Below are positions 17,633 through 27,031 of a stretch of 64,000 nt of DNA, in pieces. Origin of the DNA: Halocatena marina (lineage in GTDB: Archaea; Halobacteriota; Halobacteria; Halobacteriales; Haloarculaceae); contig NZ_CP109785.1 of the NCBI RefSeq assembly GCF_025913575.1, forward strand, positions 620,001 to 684,000, read 5' to 3'. The first letter of the stretch is position 1. Every line of letters begins with the position of its first letter. The position numbers and the translations under genes were made by a program. Under the pieces are notes generated by a model. The model was not told the DNA's origin and ran no database searches. It saw only the letters and a list, made by a program, of their open reading frames with translations.

Positions 17633-19111
17633 ATGAAACCGATCTCTAGGACCACTATTCGTGGCGTATTTGCCACTCTTATTGTGGTTTCAATGCTTAG
17701 CTTGGGATATTCTTACGTGACATCTGCTTCGGGAACGGAGGCTACGTACGCGAACGTAAGTGGACAGCAGGTTGACCAACGAGGAAACATCACCGTCATT
17801 TCGACGGATTCGAACTCGTGGCTCGGAAGCGCATCGAAGGGCCCGCGGTCAAAAGCCGAACTCGTCGCATTCGCCCCCAACGGAAGTGTTCTTTATTACA
17901 ACAGTAGCCATACACGCTACTGGGATGTCGATCCCATCGAAAAGTCCAACTCTGCCTCTCGTTCTGGCTCTGGTGAGACGGTCGAGTACTTGTACTCTGA
18001 TCACATGAATGCCTCGCAGTGTCCGGATTTTCTTAGCAAGGATTACTGGCAATCGAACGAGTATGCCAACAGCGTCCCCTATGCGCAGTGGCAGGAATAC
18101 ACTCGTTCACACAGCGGGGACGGTGCTTGTACTCGCAACGGAATCGTTCAGACAAATCTAAAAACGGGTGAGACGAAAAATATTTACAGTGAGATAACGC
18201 CGGGGAAACACTCAACTCGATGGCACGACGGTGACCGAATCAACGCTACTCACTACGCAGTCGCGGATATCTTCCTCGATCGGACGTACATTGTCAACAC
18301 TGAAACGAGCAATATCACGTGGCAGTGGAACGCTCAATCTGACTATGACCCGGCTACGACTGGTCGTGAGTATCCAATCGATTGGACGCACATCAATGAT
18401 GTCGAGGTGCTCCCCGACGGACGGATTATGGCCGATCTGAGAAATCACAATTCGATCGTCTTTCTCGATCCAACCAAGCCATCAGATCAGGCACTGGATG
18501 AGGACTGGACGATCGGTCAGACGGACAATCACTCGATTCTCTACGAACAGCACAATCCGGATTACATCCCCCGCTCAAACGGTGGACCGGCAGTGACAAT
18601 TGGTGATTCGGAGAACAACCGTGTTATCGAATACCAGCGCAGCAATGGAACGTGGACACGAACGTGGGAATGGAAAGACGCTCACATTCAGTGGCCCCGC
18701 GACGCTGACCGACTTCCGAACGGCAACACTCTCATCACAGATTCCAACGGTGATCGTGTGCTTGAGATCAATCGATGGGGGGAGATCGTTTGGGCTGTCG
18801 ACATTGCCTTCCCCTATGAAGCTGAACGACTTCCAGGCGATGAAAGTGCTGGTGGGACAAGCACGAGTGCGGCTGGAATCAATTCGAATGCGAACGGTCC
18901 GATCGAACAGGTATGGCTCGGGATCAAGGATGCGCTCGCTGGTCCGATGTTCTCTGCCACACAGTATATTCTCCCACAGTGGATGGGCTTTCTCGAATTT
19001 GGGGTGGCGGTCTTCGGATTGATAATGGCTCTCTCATGGGGAGTCGTGGAGGCGTGGTGGCTGTCGACCCCGATTCGAGAACGTATTATTCACTCAATCC
19101 GCTCTCCCTGA
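17633..19111 (+). CDS. Membrane-anchored arylsulfotransferase (ASST)-like protein
   Basis: Starting at the ATG at 17633 (MKPISRTTIRGVFATLIV) the product is 492 residues. It has a membrane segment near 11-33, a large extracellular domain and a second membrane helix near the C-terminus (FGVAVFGLIMALSWGVVEAWWL). The domain has the beta-propeller ASST features WTHINDVEVLPDGRIMADL and DADRLPNGNTLITDSNGDRV. Bacterial ASSTs transfer sulfate between phenols through a histidine; the H in WTHIND fits that. The donor is unknown, and many archaeal members may be non-enzymatic propellers. The 27-codon upstream extension is A/T-rich and not used. Confidence 0.82.
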   Translation: MKPISRTTIRGVFATLIVVSMLSLGYSYVTSASGTEATYANVSGQQVDQRGNITVISTDSNSWLGSASKGPRSKAELVAFAPNGSVLYYNSSHTRYWDVDPIEKSNSASRSGSGETVEYLYSDHMNASQCPDFLSKDYWQSNEYANSVPYAQWQEYTRSHSGDGACTRNGIVQTNLKTGETKNIYSEITPGKHSTRWHDGDRINATHYAVADIFLDRTYIVNTETSNITWQWNAQSDYDPATTGREYPIDWTHINDVEVLPDGRIMADLRNHNSIVFLDPTKPSDQALDEDWTIGQTDNHSILYEQHNPDYIPRSNGGPAVTIGDSENNRVIEYQRSNGTWTRTWEWKDAHIQWPRDADRLPNGNTLITDSNGDRVLEINRWGEIVWAVDIAFPYEAERLPGDESAGGTSTSAAGINSNANGPIEQVWLGIKDALAGPMFSATQYILPQWMGFLEFGVAVFGLIMALSWGVVEAWWLSTPIRERIIHSIRSP

Positions 19112-19144
19112 ATACCATCTCCGAATCGTCCTCTGCGTGAATCC

Positions 19145-20104
19145 TCACGTTTGGTGGAGATGTTCGCAGTCTCCTGCGTGGATGCGTACGTTTCCGTCGT
19201 TGGTTTCGATTACCAATGCACCAGGAGATTCGATATCGGTGGCTTGGCCGATGACATCTCCGCGTGGCGTTTGTGCTCGGACGCGTCGACCGAGCGTAAT
19301 CGCGTTATCGCGCCACGCGGGAAGTATAGCGTCCGTGTTGTTTCGGAGAGCATCAAACTCTTCAAGGAGCCGTTGGACGAATATTCGGGTCTCGATAGCG
19401 TTTCGTTCGGTCGCTTCTGTTTTGTCTGCCTGATCGTTTCGCAGTCCAACTGCTCCATCGATGTTCGGATCGTCGACGTTCACACCGATACCAACGACGA
19501 GCCACGCGACCTGCCCGGCCTCTCCTTGCATCTCTGTCAAGATGCCTGCTAGCTTGCGCTCGTCGTTTTCGTTCACTACCAGTACATCGTTGGGCCACTT
19601 GATTCGGGCGTCGATACCGGTTTCTCGGGCTGCTCGTGTCGTCGCAACTGCGGCAGCGAGGGTGTACAGCGGTGACTCCGCTGGCGAAAGATCGGGTTGA
19701 CAGACGATACTCAAGTAGACACCTCCAGGCGGTGATTCCCACTCTCGGTTGCGTCGTCCCCGGCCAGCTGTTTGAGCACTGGCGACGACGACGCTGTCTG
19801 TCGCACCATTCGCAGCGAGTGTCCGTGCGCGAGCGTTCGTGCTGTCAATCACTTTGTGATACTCAATCTCGAAGGGAGCATCGAGACCGAGCTCTAATGC
19901 CGCCCCGCTCATCTCTGGAATTTCAATCAATCGATATCCGCTGTCGTCGCTCTCGATTACGAATCCTTCTTCGCGGAGCGCCTCGACGTGTTTCCAAACC
20001 GCCGCCCGCGAGATAGCGAACTCGTCTGCGAGCCTCGGTCCCGAGACGGGACCATCCGCAAGCGCCCCAAGGACACGTTGTCGGGTTTGCTTCATGGTTC
20101 CCAT
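19145..20104 (-). CDS. birA: Biotin-protein ligase BirA with N-terminal HTH
   Basis: The 319-residue protein begins with a winged helix (about residues 4-60: KQTRQRVLGALADGPVSGPR, then EFAISRAAVWKHVEALREEG), so it can both bind DNA and biotinylate. The ligase domain has the biotinyl-AMP motif GRGRRNREWESPPGG and KWPNDVLVV; the C-terminal SH3-like domain is VRAQTPRGDVIGQATDIE. It attaches biotin to the lysine of the carboxyl-carrier domain of PccA, encoded nearby. ATG at 20104 is used (alternative 20095). It lies downstream of pccB-pccX-pccA and the unrelated 20195 gene. Confidence 0.95.
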   Translation of the reverse strand: MGTMKQTRQRVLGALADGPVSGPRLADEFAISRAAVWKHVEALREEGFVIESDDSGYRLIEIPEMSGAALELGLDAPFEIEYHKVIDSTNARARTLAANGATDSVVVASAQTAGRGRRNREWESPPGGVYLSIVCQPDLSPAESPLYTLAAAVATTRAARETGIDARIKWPNDVLVVNENDERKLAGILTEMQGEAGQVAWLVVGIGVNVDDPNIDGAVGLRNDQADKTEATERNAIETRIFVQRLLEEFDALRNNTDAILPAWRDNAITLGRRVRAQTPRGDVIGQATDIESPGALVIETNDGNVRIHAGDCEHLHQT

Positions 20105-20194
20105 AGCGTGTGTGCCCTCTTCAGCGTTCAGAAGAAGCCGCCGTGGACATTCTGGTCTGTCTTCTCACAGCGGAACAGAGATGCTAGCGCTCTC

Positions 20195-21157
20195 TCACTT
20201 ATTCGCTAACGGTGTGGTTTTCGGGTCCTGAAACCACGACCCGACCGATCCACCAGAGTCCGACTGCGAATCAGGTCTGAAAACGTCATCGAGTGTTGTT
20301 TCGTCTGTGAGATCAATCCTCGACAGCTGCAGTTGCTCGGTATACTCGTCGCCGAATACGTCCTCGTATACGAATTCGAACGAGAGTTCGACGGCTTCGA
20401 CACCATCCTCGTAGAACACGCGCATCGCATCCGACAATCGACACGTGACGGTGTGTTTTTGATTGTTCTCTAGTATACTTTCGGATACATCTACCAGCAC
20501 GTTCGTTTCGAAACTGAGTTCATCAGCGTGGGCTGGTACACGCGGCGATCGTTGCCACCGATCTGCCCGTGTGAGTGGACAGATCGCGCGGCCGCCACTG
20601 ACGGAGTATCCATCGGGTGCGCCAATCAGTTCTATCTCTGAACGTACTGTGCAGTTTATCGCCGCTCCAAATGACGGATTCGTAACGTCGAATCGGATCA
20701 CGTCTGCCCCACTATCCCGATCAGTGGTTCGGAGACGGTCGATCTCGGGGGCAGGGGTATAGAGCGCACGCAGGGCACGCTGTTGCTCTACGAGCACGTT
20801 GACTCCGCTTTCGAGGGACGCTGTTTGTTTCTGTAATGCTTCGAGTTCCCCAGACCGCAGTGTGCTCTGCTCTTTGAGTGTGGCAAGTCCGTTTTCGAGC
20901 GCCGTGCTCTGGCGGACGTAGACGACAACCACACCACTAGTCAGTAAGAGACCTGTTATGACTGCCATAATGGCGAGTGCATCGCTGCGAGGAGCGAGAC
21001 CCTGACTGCTTAGTACAGTGATGTATCCGAACGCAACGACGCCGGCTCCGCCGGCAAAACCAACAGCCATCGCAATAATGGCCACAATCGGATGCCGAGA
21101 CACGAACGTGGACTGCGGCATCAATCGAGAACTACTCGAATCAGTTATAGCACCCAT
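20195..21157 (-). CDS. Two-TM hypothetical protein with coiled coil
   Basis: The 320-residue protein has a short polar N-terminus, two membrane helices (about 25-50 and 62-80, including ITGLLLTSGVVVVYVRQ) and a coiled-coil region (LENGLATLKEQ, ELEALQKQTASLES). A soluble beta-rich C-terminal domain from about 140 to 290 follows, with a Cys pair in INCTVRSE and CRLSDAM, and then an acidic, Pro/Ser-rich tail. Function unknown. It is encoded between pccA and birA on the same strand but without close coupling (90 and 134 bases), so a carboxylase role is not implied. Confidence 0.75.
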   Translation of the reverse strand: MGAITDSSSSRLMPQSTFVSRHPIVAIIAMAVGFAGGAGVVAFGYITVLSSQGLAPRSDALAIMAVITGLLLTSGVVVVYVRQSTALENGLATLKEQSTLRSGELEALQKQTASLESGVNVLVEQQRALRALYTPAPEIDRLRTTDRDSGADVIRFDVTNPSFGAAINCTVRSEIELIGAPDGYSVSGGRAICPLTRADRWQRSPRVPAHADELSFETNVLVDVSESILENNQKHTVTCRLSDAMRVFYEDGVEAVELSFEFVYEDVFGDEYTEQLQLSRIDLTDETTLDDVFRPDSQSDSGGSVGSWFQDPKTTPLANK

Positions 21158-21291
21158 CGTACGTGGTAGTTTTCCAATGTGATCCAGATAAAAGGCGTCG
21201 GTTCGCTATCCAATGATGAATAATTTATATGTGGTCGGTTGTGTATACTCTAAAACGCTCAGCGCATCACGGATCTGAGCTCGTGTGTCAA

Positions 21292-23145
21292 TCAATCAAT
21301 AACAATGAGCGGATCGCCCATGTCGACACTTTGGCTTTCTTGAATTGGAATTTCGACGACGGTGCCGCTGTGACTCGCAACAATATCGTTTTCCATTTTC
21401 ATCGCTTCAAGCACACAGAGCACGTCCCCAGCGTCGACTTCGTCTCCTTCATCGACGTTCACCGAGAGGATCGTCCCTTGCATTTCGGCGGTGATCTGCT
21501 CACCTTCCGTGGTGACACTCCCACTGCTATTTCCGCTCGACCCTCCACGTTTCGTACCACCCGAAGAGGATGACGACGGTCGTGGGTTGTGCTGATTGGA
21601 GCCGTTCGTCGGAAGTGGTGGTGCACCACGCTCTTCGAGGTTCACTTCGAAGCGTTTACCGTTAACTTCGACCGTAAACTCGCGTTCGACGACGTCTTCG
21701 TCGTCTCCGTTTTCCGTGTTCACTATTTCCGGACCCCACCGCTCCTGAGCAGCATCAATACGCTCAGGATCTAAGCCTTCATCAAGGTACTTGGTGTTGT
21801 GACGGCCCTCAAGGAACGTCTCGTCGGTGAGCATCAAGCGATGGAACGGGATGATCGTCGGGAATCCTTGAATATCGTAGTCGGCGAGTGCGCGTTTCCC
21901 GCGCGCGATGCACTCCGTGCGGTCCTCACCGAAGGTGATGAGCTTCGCGATCATCGAGTCGTAGTCAGTGACGAGGGCGTCGTCCTGACGCTGGGCGTCG
22001 TCGACGCGGACGCCAATACCACCTGGAGGATCATAGACATCGAGCGTGCCGCCTGTTGCGGGTGCAAAGTCGTTGGCGGCGTTCTCGGCATTGATCCGGA
22101 ACTCCATCGCGTGGCCTTCAAGTTGGATGTCGTCCTGCGCGACGGTCAGCTCCTCGCCGGCGGCGATCCGTATCTGCCACTTTACGATGTCGATGTCTGT
22201 GAGCTGTTCGGTGACGGTGTGTTCGACCTGAATACGCGTGTTCACTTCGAGGAAGTAGTAGTCTGTGTCCTCGCCGAGTAGTCCGTCATCGTTGCGGTTT
22301 GTATCCTCGACGATGAACTCGAAGGTGCCTGCGTTGTAGTAGTCGGCGGTAGCAGCGCCCCGGCGGGCGGCCTCGCTGATCTGCTCGCGGAGGTCATCGG
22401 TCAGCGCAGGCGACGGCCCCTCCTCGATGAGTTTCTGCCGGCGTCGCTGGAGCGAACAGTCCCGCTCGCCGAGATGGCGGACGTTGCTGTGCTTATCGGC
22501 GAGGATTTGGATCTCGATGTGGCGTGCGTTGTCGAGAAACCGTTCCAGATAGACCGAGTCATTCGAAAAGTAGGCTTCTCCTTCGCGTTTGGCAGATTCG
22601 AGCTGCTCTTCTGCCTCGTCGGGCTCGTTGACAATCTTGATTCCGCGACCGCCACCACCCCCCTCGGCCTTGATAGCGACTGGGTAGCCGTGTTCTTCGC
22701 CGAACTCGTGTATCTCTTCAGGGTCGGTGACTGGTTCGGTCGTTCCCGGAACAATCGGTACGTCTGCAGCCTCCATAACCGAGCGCGCTTTCGTCTTCTC
22801 ACCCAACTGCTCCATCGACTCGCTGGACGGGCCGACCCACGTGATGTCTTCTGTCGCTTCGACGCGCGCAGCAAACTCGGCGTTCTCGGCGAGAAATCCA
22901 TATCCTGGGTGAATGGCGTCCGCATCAGCGCGGATGGCGGCTTCGATGATTGCCTCTTGATCCAGATACGATTCGGCTGCGCGGGCTGGCCCGACGTTGT
23001 ACGCCTCGTCCGCGTATCGGACGTGGCCTGCGTCTTTGTCTGCTTCACTGTAGATAGCGACAGTCCCGATTCCGAGTTCCTCGCACGCGCGCATCACTCG
23101 CACGGCGATCTCTCCTCGGTTCGCAACCAATACCTTCTCGAACAT
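21292..23145 (-). CDS. pccA: Acetyl/propionyl-CoA carboxylase alpha subunit PccA (BC-BCCP)
   Basis: The 617-residue subunit contains biotin carboxylase (about 1-450; [20 protein letters not shown], the ATP-grasp glycine loop [27 protein letters not shown]) and, after a Ser/Gly/Asn-rich linker, a C-terminal biotin carrier domain with AMKMEND around Lys583. It carboxylates biotin with bicarbonate and ATP; PccB passes the carboxyl to acetyl- or propionyl-CoA. Haloarchaea lacking canonical fatty-acid synthesis use it for propionyl-CoA to methylmalonyl-CoA and hence succinyl-CoA. A TATA box lies at 23168-23177. Confidence 0.96.
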   Translation of the reverse strand: MFEKVLVANRGEIAVRVMRACEELGIGTVAIYSEADKDAGHVRYADEAYNVGPARAAESYLDQEAIIEAAIRADADAIHPGYGFLAENAEFAARVEATEDITWVGPSSESMEQLGEKTKARSVMEAADVPIVPGTTEPVTDPEEIHEFGEEHGYPVAIKAEGGGGGRGIKIVNEPDEAEEQLESAKREGEAYFSNDSVYLERFLDNARHIEIQILADKHSNVRHLGERDCSLQRRRQKLIEEGPSPALTDDLREQISEAARRGAATADYYNAGTFEFIVEDTNRNDDGLLGEDTDYYFLEVNTRIQVEHTVTEQLTDIDIVKWQIRIAAGEELTVAQDDIQLEGHAMEFRINAENAANDFAPATGGTLDVYDPPGGIGVRVDDAQRQDDALVTDYDSMIAKLITFGEDRTECIARGKRALADYDIQGFPTIIPFHRLMLTDETFLEGRHNTKYLDEGLDPERIDAAQERWGPEIVNTENGDDEDVVEREFTVEVNGKRFEVNLEERGAPPLPTNGSNQHNPRPSSSSSGGTKRGGSSGNSSGSVTTEGEQITAEMQGTILSVNVDEGDEVDAGDVLCVLEAMKMENDIVASHSGTVVEIPIQESQSVDMGDPLIVID

Positions 23146-23595
23146 GGCTGTCTCTATCAGGAGTTCGCCTATAAAGGTACAGGAACGCTCTTTTCGACGG
23201 ACTGAGACCTCCAGTTCGATTCAAAGTCCTACAACGATACATCCATGATGCTATACCACCTTACGCGACGGTTTCGATCCGACGATGCATGTGTGGTACG
23301 GGTGTTTAGCCGGGAATTAGTCACGGATAGGTCGACAACACGCAACAACGGTCAATTTCTCAATAACGTACAGGACGGCGAAAGGCAGCAGACGACAGCC
23401 AGGACTACGATTCGTCCGGGTTCGATATTGAGGAACGATTTGCACGAACAGAAAGTTCGTTTCGAATATGGAAAGCGTAGCGACGCTGGGGTGAACAACC
23501 TAAATGTTTCTGGGTTATGATTCTCATCTCGGACACAGCTGTCTTCATTGGGAATTCGACAAACGAAGGAATCCTACGAACCGATCGCAGCGGAG
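23146..23595. other. 450-base gap between pccX and pccA
   Basis: Between pccX and pccA on the minus strand there is no convincing gene. The only clear element is the TATA-like CCTTTATAGG for pccA (23168-23177 on plus coordinates). Several short frames in this gap are Arg-rich and read like out-of-frame noise. The long gap means pccA has its own promoter rather than being translated with pccBX. Confidence 0.5.
23168..23177 (-). promoter_or_regulatory. TATA box of pccA
   Basis: CCTTTATAGG on the minus strand is 23-32 bases before the pccA ATG, the spacing of a leaderless promoter. Confidence 0.5.
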
Positions 23596-23853
23596 TCAGT
23601 ACCGATCTCGTCGTCCTACCGATGCCCACGCATCGGTGGGCGCAGAGAGTGGTATTCGCCCTCCTGTCAGGCGCTGTTGTTCGAGCCGATTCGCAAACGC
23701 CCACCGCTTGCCAGTCCACGACTTCGATTCATCATTTGTATTGATGAGCGCTGCCCGTTCTTCGGCTCGGAGATGAATCGAGATGGCAGCGGCAATGACA
23801 GCTGCCTCTTCGCCACTAGCAGTCTCCGGAATGATGGTATCGTAGCTCGTCAC
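23596..23853 (-). CDS. pccX: Propionyl-CoA carboxylase small subunit PccX (acc operon protein)
   Basis: The 85-residue protein contains SGEEAAVIAAAISIHLRAEE then SWTGKRWAFANRL and DAWASVGRRDRY, the pattern of the small third subunit described for Haloferax mediterranei PCC and of acc-operon small proteins. Its start overlaps the pccB stop by ATGA (23850-23853), so the two are translationally coupled. In Haloferax PccX is required for activity; its exact mechanical role is uncertain. It resembles a haloarchaeal counterpart of actinobacterial epsilon subunits in size and position. Confidence 0.85.
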   Translation of the reverse strand: MTSYDTIIPETASGEEAAVIAAAISIHLRAEERAALINTNDESKSWTGKRWAFANRLEQQRLTGGRIPLSAPTDAWASVGRRDRY

Positions 23854-25400
23854 AGCGGAATGTTGCCGTGTTTTCTGGAAGGATGATCCGTTCGCTTACT
23901 CCGCAACATCTGGAGGTCCTTGATCAGCCGACGCCGGGTTTCTGGTGGTTCGAGCACATCGTCGAGAAAGCCCTGATCCGCGGCGGTGTACGGGTTGGCG
24001 AACGCATCGCGGTACTCGTCGATCAGTTCCTGTCTGCGTTCCTCTACGTCGTCTGCTGTTTTGAGCTCGTTGTCGTATAGGATGTTCACTGCTCCTTGTG
24101 GACCCATTACGGCAATCTCGGCGGTCGGCCACGCGTAATTTACGTCCGCTCCGATGTGCTTTGACGCCATCACGTCGTAAGCACCTCCGTAGGCCTTCCG
24201 AGTGATGACCGTGAGTAGTGGCACGGTTGCTTCAGAGTACGCATACAGGAGCTTCGCGCCGTGTTTGATGATCCCACCGTGCTCCTGATCTGTGCCAGGC
24301 ATGAACCCCGGTACGTCCACAAGCGTCAGGATCGGGATGTTGAAGGCATCGCAAAAGCGGACGAACCGCGATCCCTTCAGACTCGCGTCGATATCGAGCG
24401 TGCCCGCGTTCGCCCGCGGTTGATTTCCAACGATTCCGATACTGTGTCCGTCGAGGCGCGCGAACCCAACCACGATATTCCGGGCAAAACTCTCAGCGAC
24501 CTCGAAAAACGAATCGGAGTCAACGATACGATCGATGACGTTCGTCATGTCGTAGGGTTTCTGTGGTTTATCGGGAACGATATCCGTTAGCTCCGCATCA
24601 GCGCGTTCGGGATCGTCCCACGGTTCGACGCGTGGGGGATCCTCGACGTTGTTCTGTGGAAGATACGAGAGCAACCGCCGGATGTCATCCAGTGCTTCTT
24701 TTTCTGCGCTTTCGGAGAAGTGAGCAACGCCGCTTTCGCTTGCGTGCGTCTGTGCGCCACCAAGCTCTTCGAATCCGACTTCTTCACCGGTGACTGTCTT
24801 AATGACTTGCGGGCCGGTGATGAACATGTGACTCGTATCTTGCACCATAAATATGAAATCCGTGATGGCTGGCGAGTAAACCGCACCGCCAGCACACGGA
24901 CCCATAATGGCTGAGATCTGTGGGACGACGCCGCTCGCGAGCTGGTTTCGGTGGAAAATGTCCGCGTATCCCGCAAGAGAGTTGACGCCTTCTTGAATGC
25001 GTGCACCCGCCGAGTCGTTGAGGCCAATGATCGGCGCTCCGACCTCCATCGCCCGGTCCATCACCTTACAGACCTTCTCGGCGAACACCTCGCCGAGTGA
25101 ACCGCCGAACACCGTAAAATCGTGAGCGAACACGAACACCGTGCTGCCATTGACCTCCCCGTAGCCGGTGACAACGCCGTCGCCCGGTATTTTCGTCTCC
25201 TCCATATCGAAGTTGTGGCACTCGTGGGTGCGGAGCTGATCGAACTCCTCGAACGTCCCTTCATCGAGGAAGTATTCGAGGCGCTCGCGGGCGGTCATCT
25301 TTCCTTTCTCGTGTTGGGACTCGATGCGCTCCTCTCCGCCGCCAAGTCGAGCGCGCGCTTTCCGCTCGCGCAACGCCTCGATCTTTTCGTCCATGGTCAT
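23850..25400 (-). CDS. pccB: Carboxyltransferase beta subunit PccB
   Basis: The 516-residue carboxyltransferase transfers the carboxyl from carboxybiotin to propionyl- or acetyl-CoA. Landmarks are the double crotonase-like fold with GARIQEGVNSLAGYADIF, GPCAGGAVYSPAITDF, FMPGTDQEHGGIIKHGAKLL and AYGGAYDVMASKHIGAD, typical of PCC-beta/AccD5 enzymes. It is translated with pccX and overlaps it by 4 bases. An inverted repeat of 11-bp arms precedes its ATG, described separately. Confidence 0.96.
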   Translation of the reverse strand: MTMDEKIEALRERKARARLGGGEERIESQHEKGKMTARERLEYFLDEGTFEEFDQLRTHECHNFDMEETKIPGDGVVTGYGEVNGSTVFVFAHDFTVFGGSLGEVFAEKVCKVMDRAMEVGAPIIGLNDSAGARIQEGVNSLAGYADIFHRNQLASGVVPQISAIMGPCAGGAVYSPAITDFIFMVQDTSHMFITGPQVIKTVTGEEVGFEELGGAQTHASESGVAHFSESAEKEALDDIRRLLSYLPQNNVEDPPRVEPWDDPERADAELTDIVPDKPQKPYDMTNVIDRIVDSDSFFEVAESFARNIVVGFARLDGHSIGIVGNQPRANAGTLDIDASLKGSRFVRFCDAFNIPILTLVDVPGFMPGTDQEHGGIIKHGAKLLYAYSEATVPLLTVITRKAYGGAYDVMASKHIGADVNYAWPTAEIAVMGPQGAVNILYDNELKTADDVEERRQELIDEYRDAFANPYTAADQGFLDDVLEPPETRRRLIKDLQMLRSKRTDHPSRKHGNIPL

Positions 25401-25401
25401 T

Positions 25402-25429
25402 GCTTGACGTGGATTTTACCACGCCAAGC
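25402..25429 (-). promoter_or_regulatory. Long inverted repeat upstream of pccB, candidate operator
   Basis: GCTTGACGTGG (25402-25412) and CCACGCCAAGC (25419-25429) match in 10 of 11 positions as an inverted repeat with spacer ATTTTA. It ends 1 base before the pccB start codon and probably overlaps the transcription start, so binding there would block transcription. BirA has a DNA-binding domain and is encoded downstream, so it is one candidate regulator; no other is pinpointed. Confidence 0.6.
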
Positions 25430-25547
25430 AAAAGGATACCGAACCAAGAAGCTACACACGATCCAAATGGATGTAAAGTTCATTGTTAACCATGGTAAAT
25501 TCTATCGAATCGGGTGAGATTTAACGACGGCAGTAGATACGAAGTGT

Positions 25548-26216
25548 GTGGAGAACGTAACCGACCGTACGAGTAACCCGTTCGGGATGTCCCCCCCCTG
25601 TGAACGGTTCGTCCCCGGCTATGGTGACGCCAACGCCAATTTTCACGTCATCGGCGATCATCCGAAAATCCATGGAGGGAGTGAGACTGGCGTCCCCTTC
25701 ACTAACGATGCCGGTATGCGTCTCCAGCGCGCGCTCGCCACAGCAGGCTTGATCGACCAGCCAGACGAAAACACCCCTGCGATGCACGAGACTTTCTTTT
25801 CGTATATACACATGTGCGTTCCCGAAGGAGTTGGTCCTCCGACAGAACGCGCATACCTCGACATGGAACGGTTTTTCGATGCAGAACTCCGAGCTATCGC
25901 GGCCCATGTTCTACTGCCGGTCGGTATGAAAGCGACGCAACACGTAATCGAGACGTACACTGCTCTTCCAGTGGACGTGGATACTCCTACGGATATGGAC
26001 GAACGACACGCGACGGAAATTCGCGGTAGTGGCTTCCTTGTGTATCCTATTCTCGACCCGAGTGAATGGCAGTCTGAGGACAGAGCGAATGACAGCCACA
26101 ACGGAGCGGAAGAACAGCTTGTGCAGGCGCTTTTCGACCTCCAGGCGACCGATTATTACCAGGAAGTAGATCTCGGACGATTCCTTCCGAACGACGAACC
26201 GTATCACGTTCGGTAG
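25548..26216 (+). CDS. Uracil-DNA glycosylase-superfamily protein
   Basis: The 222-residue protein starts with GTG at 25548. It opens CERFVPGYGDANANFHVIGDHPKIHGG, a UDG-superfamily-type motif A with VIGDHP in place of the usual GEAPG, and then GVPFTNDAGMRLQRALATAG. A C-terminal GSGFLVYPILDPSEWQ recalls the HPS/HPSP loop region. It lacks the FeS cysteine set of family 4. A role in uracil repair is inferred from family likeness only; some haloarchaeal members could have other DNA-base substrates. It is divergent from pccB. Confidence 0.72.
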   Translation: MENVTDRTSNPFGMSPPCERFVPGYGDANANFHVIGDHPKIHGGSETGVPFTNDAGMRLQRALATAGLIDQPDENTPAMHETFFSYIHMCVPEGVGPPTERAYLDMERFFDAELRAIAAHVLLPVGMKATQHVIETYTALPVDVDTPTDMDERHATEIRGSGFLVYPILDPSEWQSEDRANDSHNGAEEQLVQALFDLQATDYYQEVDLGRFLPNDEPYHVR

Positions 26217-26368
26217 TTTACCTCTATTTGGCCTTTAGCAGTCGTGCCCCAGGGCGCCTAATCAGTACACTTTGATAGCATTCAGAGAACAGTGGTGACT
26301 GCTCATGACAGAGACTGCCTTTGCACATGACTGATTGCAATTAAGATTGGATGTCTCCGGTTGAGCGA

Positions 26369-26839
26369 TCATAAGAACGGACGGGTCGCCGCCGCGGTGA
26401 GACAACTGATAGCGAACCATCCGACGAAGTTCCACCACGGAACTCCACGCAAGCGGGGCCCCGGAAGGTCATCAGTGTACGTCCAGTGCCCGTCATTTAC
26501 TCCGTGGTGATCTGTGAAGATATCGTAAATGGTGGCGAGTGCACCAGTCACGGCGACTGACGTCCAACCATCGGTTACGAGGAGCGCAATTCGGAATACG
26601 ATATATATCGTTCCTGTCCAGCCGAACAGTACATAAAGTGGGACTCCGGCAACCTTCGGGCCAATATGGTGTTTCAGCCACCCGAGATTGATGACGAATG
26701 CCTCGGCGATGAAAGCCGCGAGCGCACCCCCACCAAACAACACAAGTATCGGGTCTACTCGCCACGTCAATACGGCGTGAGCAAGCGCAACGACACCGAC
26801 CACGACAGTGGTTCCGGCTAAAACGCGACCACTCGGCAT
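26369..26839 (-). CDS. Short DUF422/CruF-like membrane protein
   Basis: The 156-residue membrane protein has about five hydrophobic segments and the CruF/DUF422 signature region: WLKHHIGPKVAGVPLYVLFGW, then YDIFTDHHGVNDGHWTYTD and RGVPWWNFVGWFAIS. Bisanhydrobacterioruberin hydratase CruF hydrates the carotenoid ends that give bacterioruberin its hydroxyls; full-length haloarchaeal CruF is markedly longer, so this is a short relative or paralogue. No carotenoid gene is adjacent. Its role is therefore uncertain. Confidence 0.7.
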   Translation of the reverse strand: MPSGRVLAGTTVVVGVVALAHAVLTWRVDPILVLFGGGALAAFIAEAFVINLGWLKHHIGPKVAGVPLYVLFGWTGTIYIVFRIALLVTDGWTSVAVTGALATIYDIFTDHHGVNDGHWTYTDDLPGPRLRGVPWWNFVGWFAISCLTAAATRPFL

Positions 26840-27031
26840 ACAATCTGACCTTATTGTGCCATCATAAAGGCTGTTACTCGAGGAGACTACTCACGGTGGA
26901 TTCATCGAAGAGTGACCAGAGGACACGAGAGCCATTTGCTATACACATCGCTCCTATTTGATACACGATTCCGTTCAGGAGTTGTGGGTTTTAACAGAGG
27001 ATATCTACTGCAAAACTGTTTTACAGTCCGT

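Noticed and set aside
23405..23719. 104-codon minus-strand frame across the pccX-pccA gap
   Set aside because: Its 3' half overlaps pccX in another frame and it has Arg/Cys-rich composition unlike haloarchaeal proteins.
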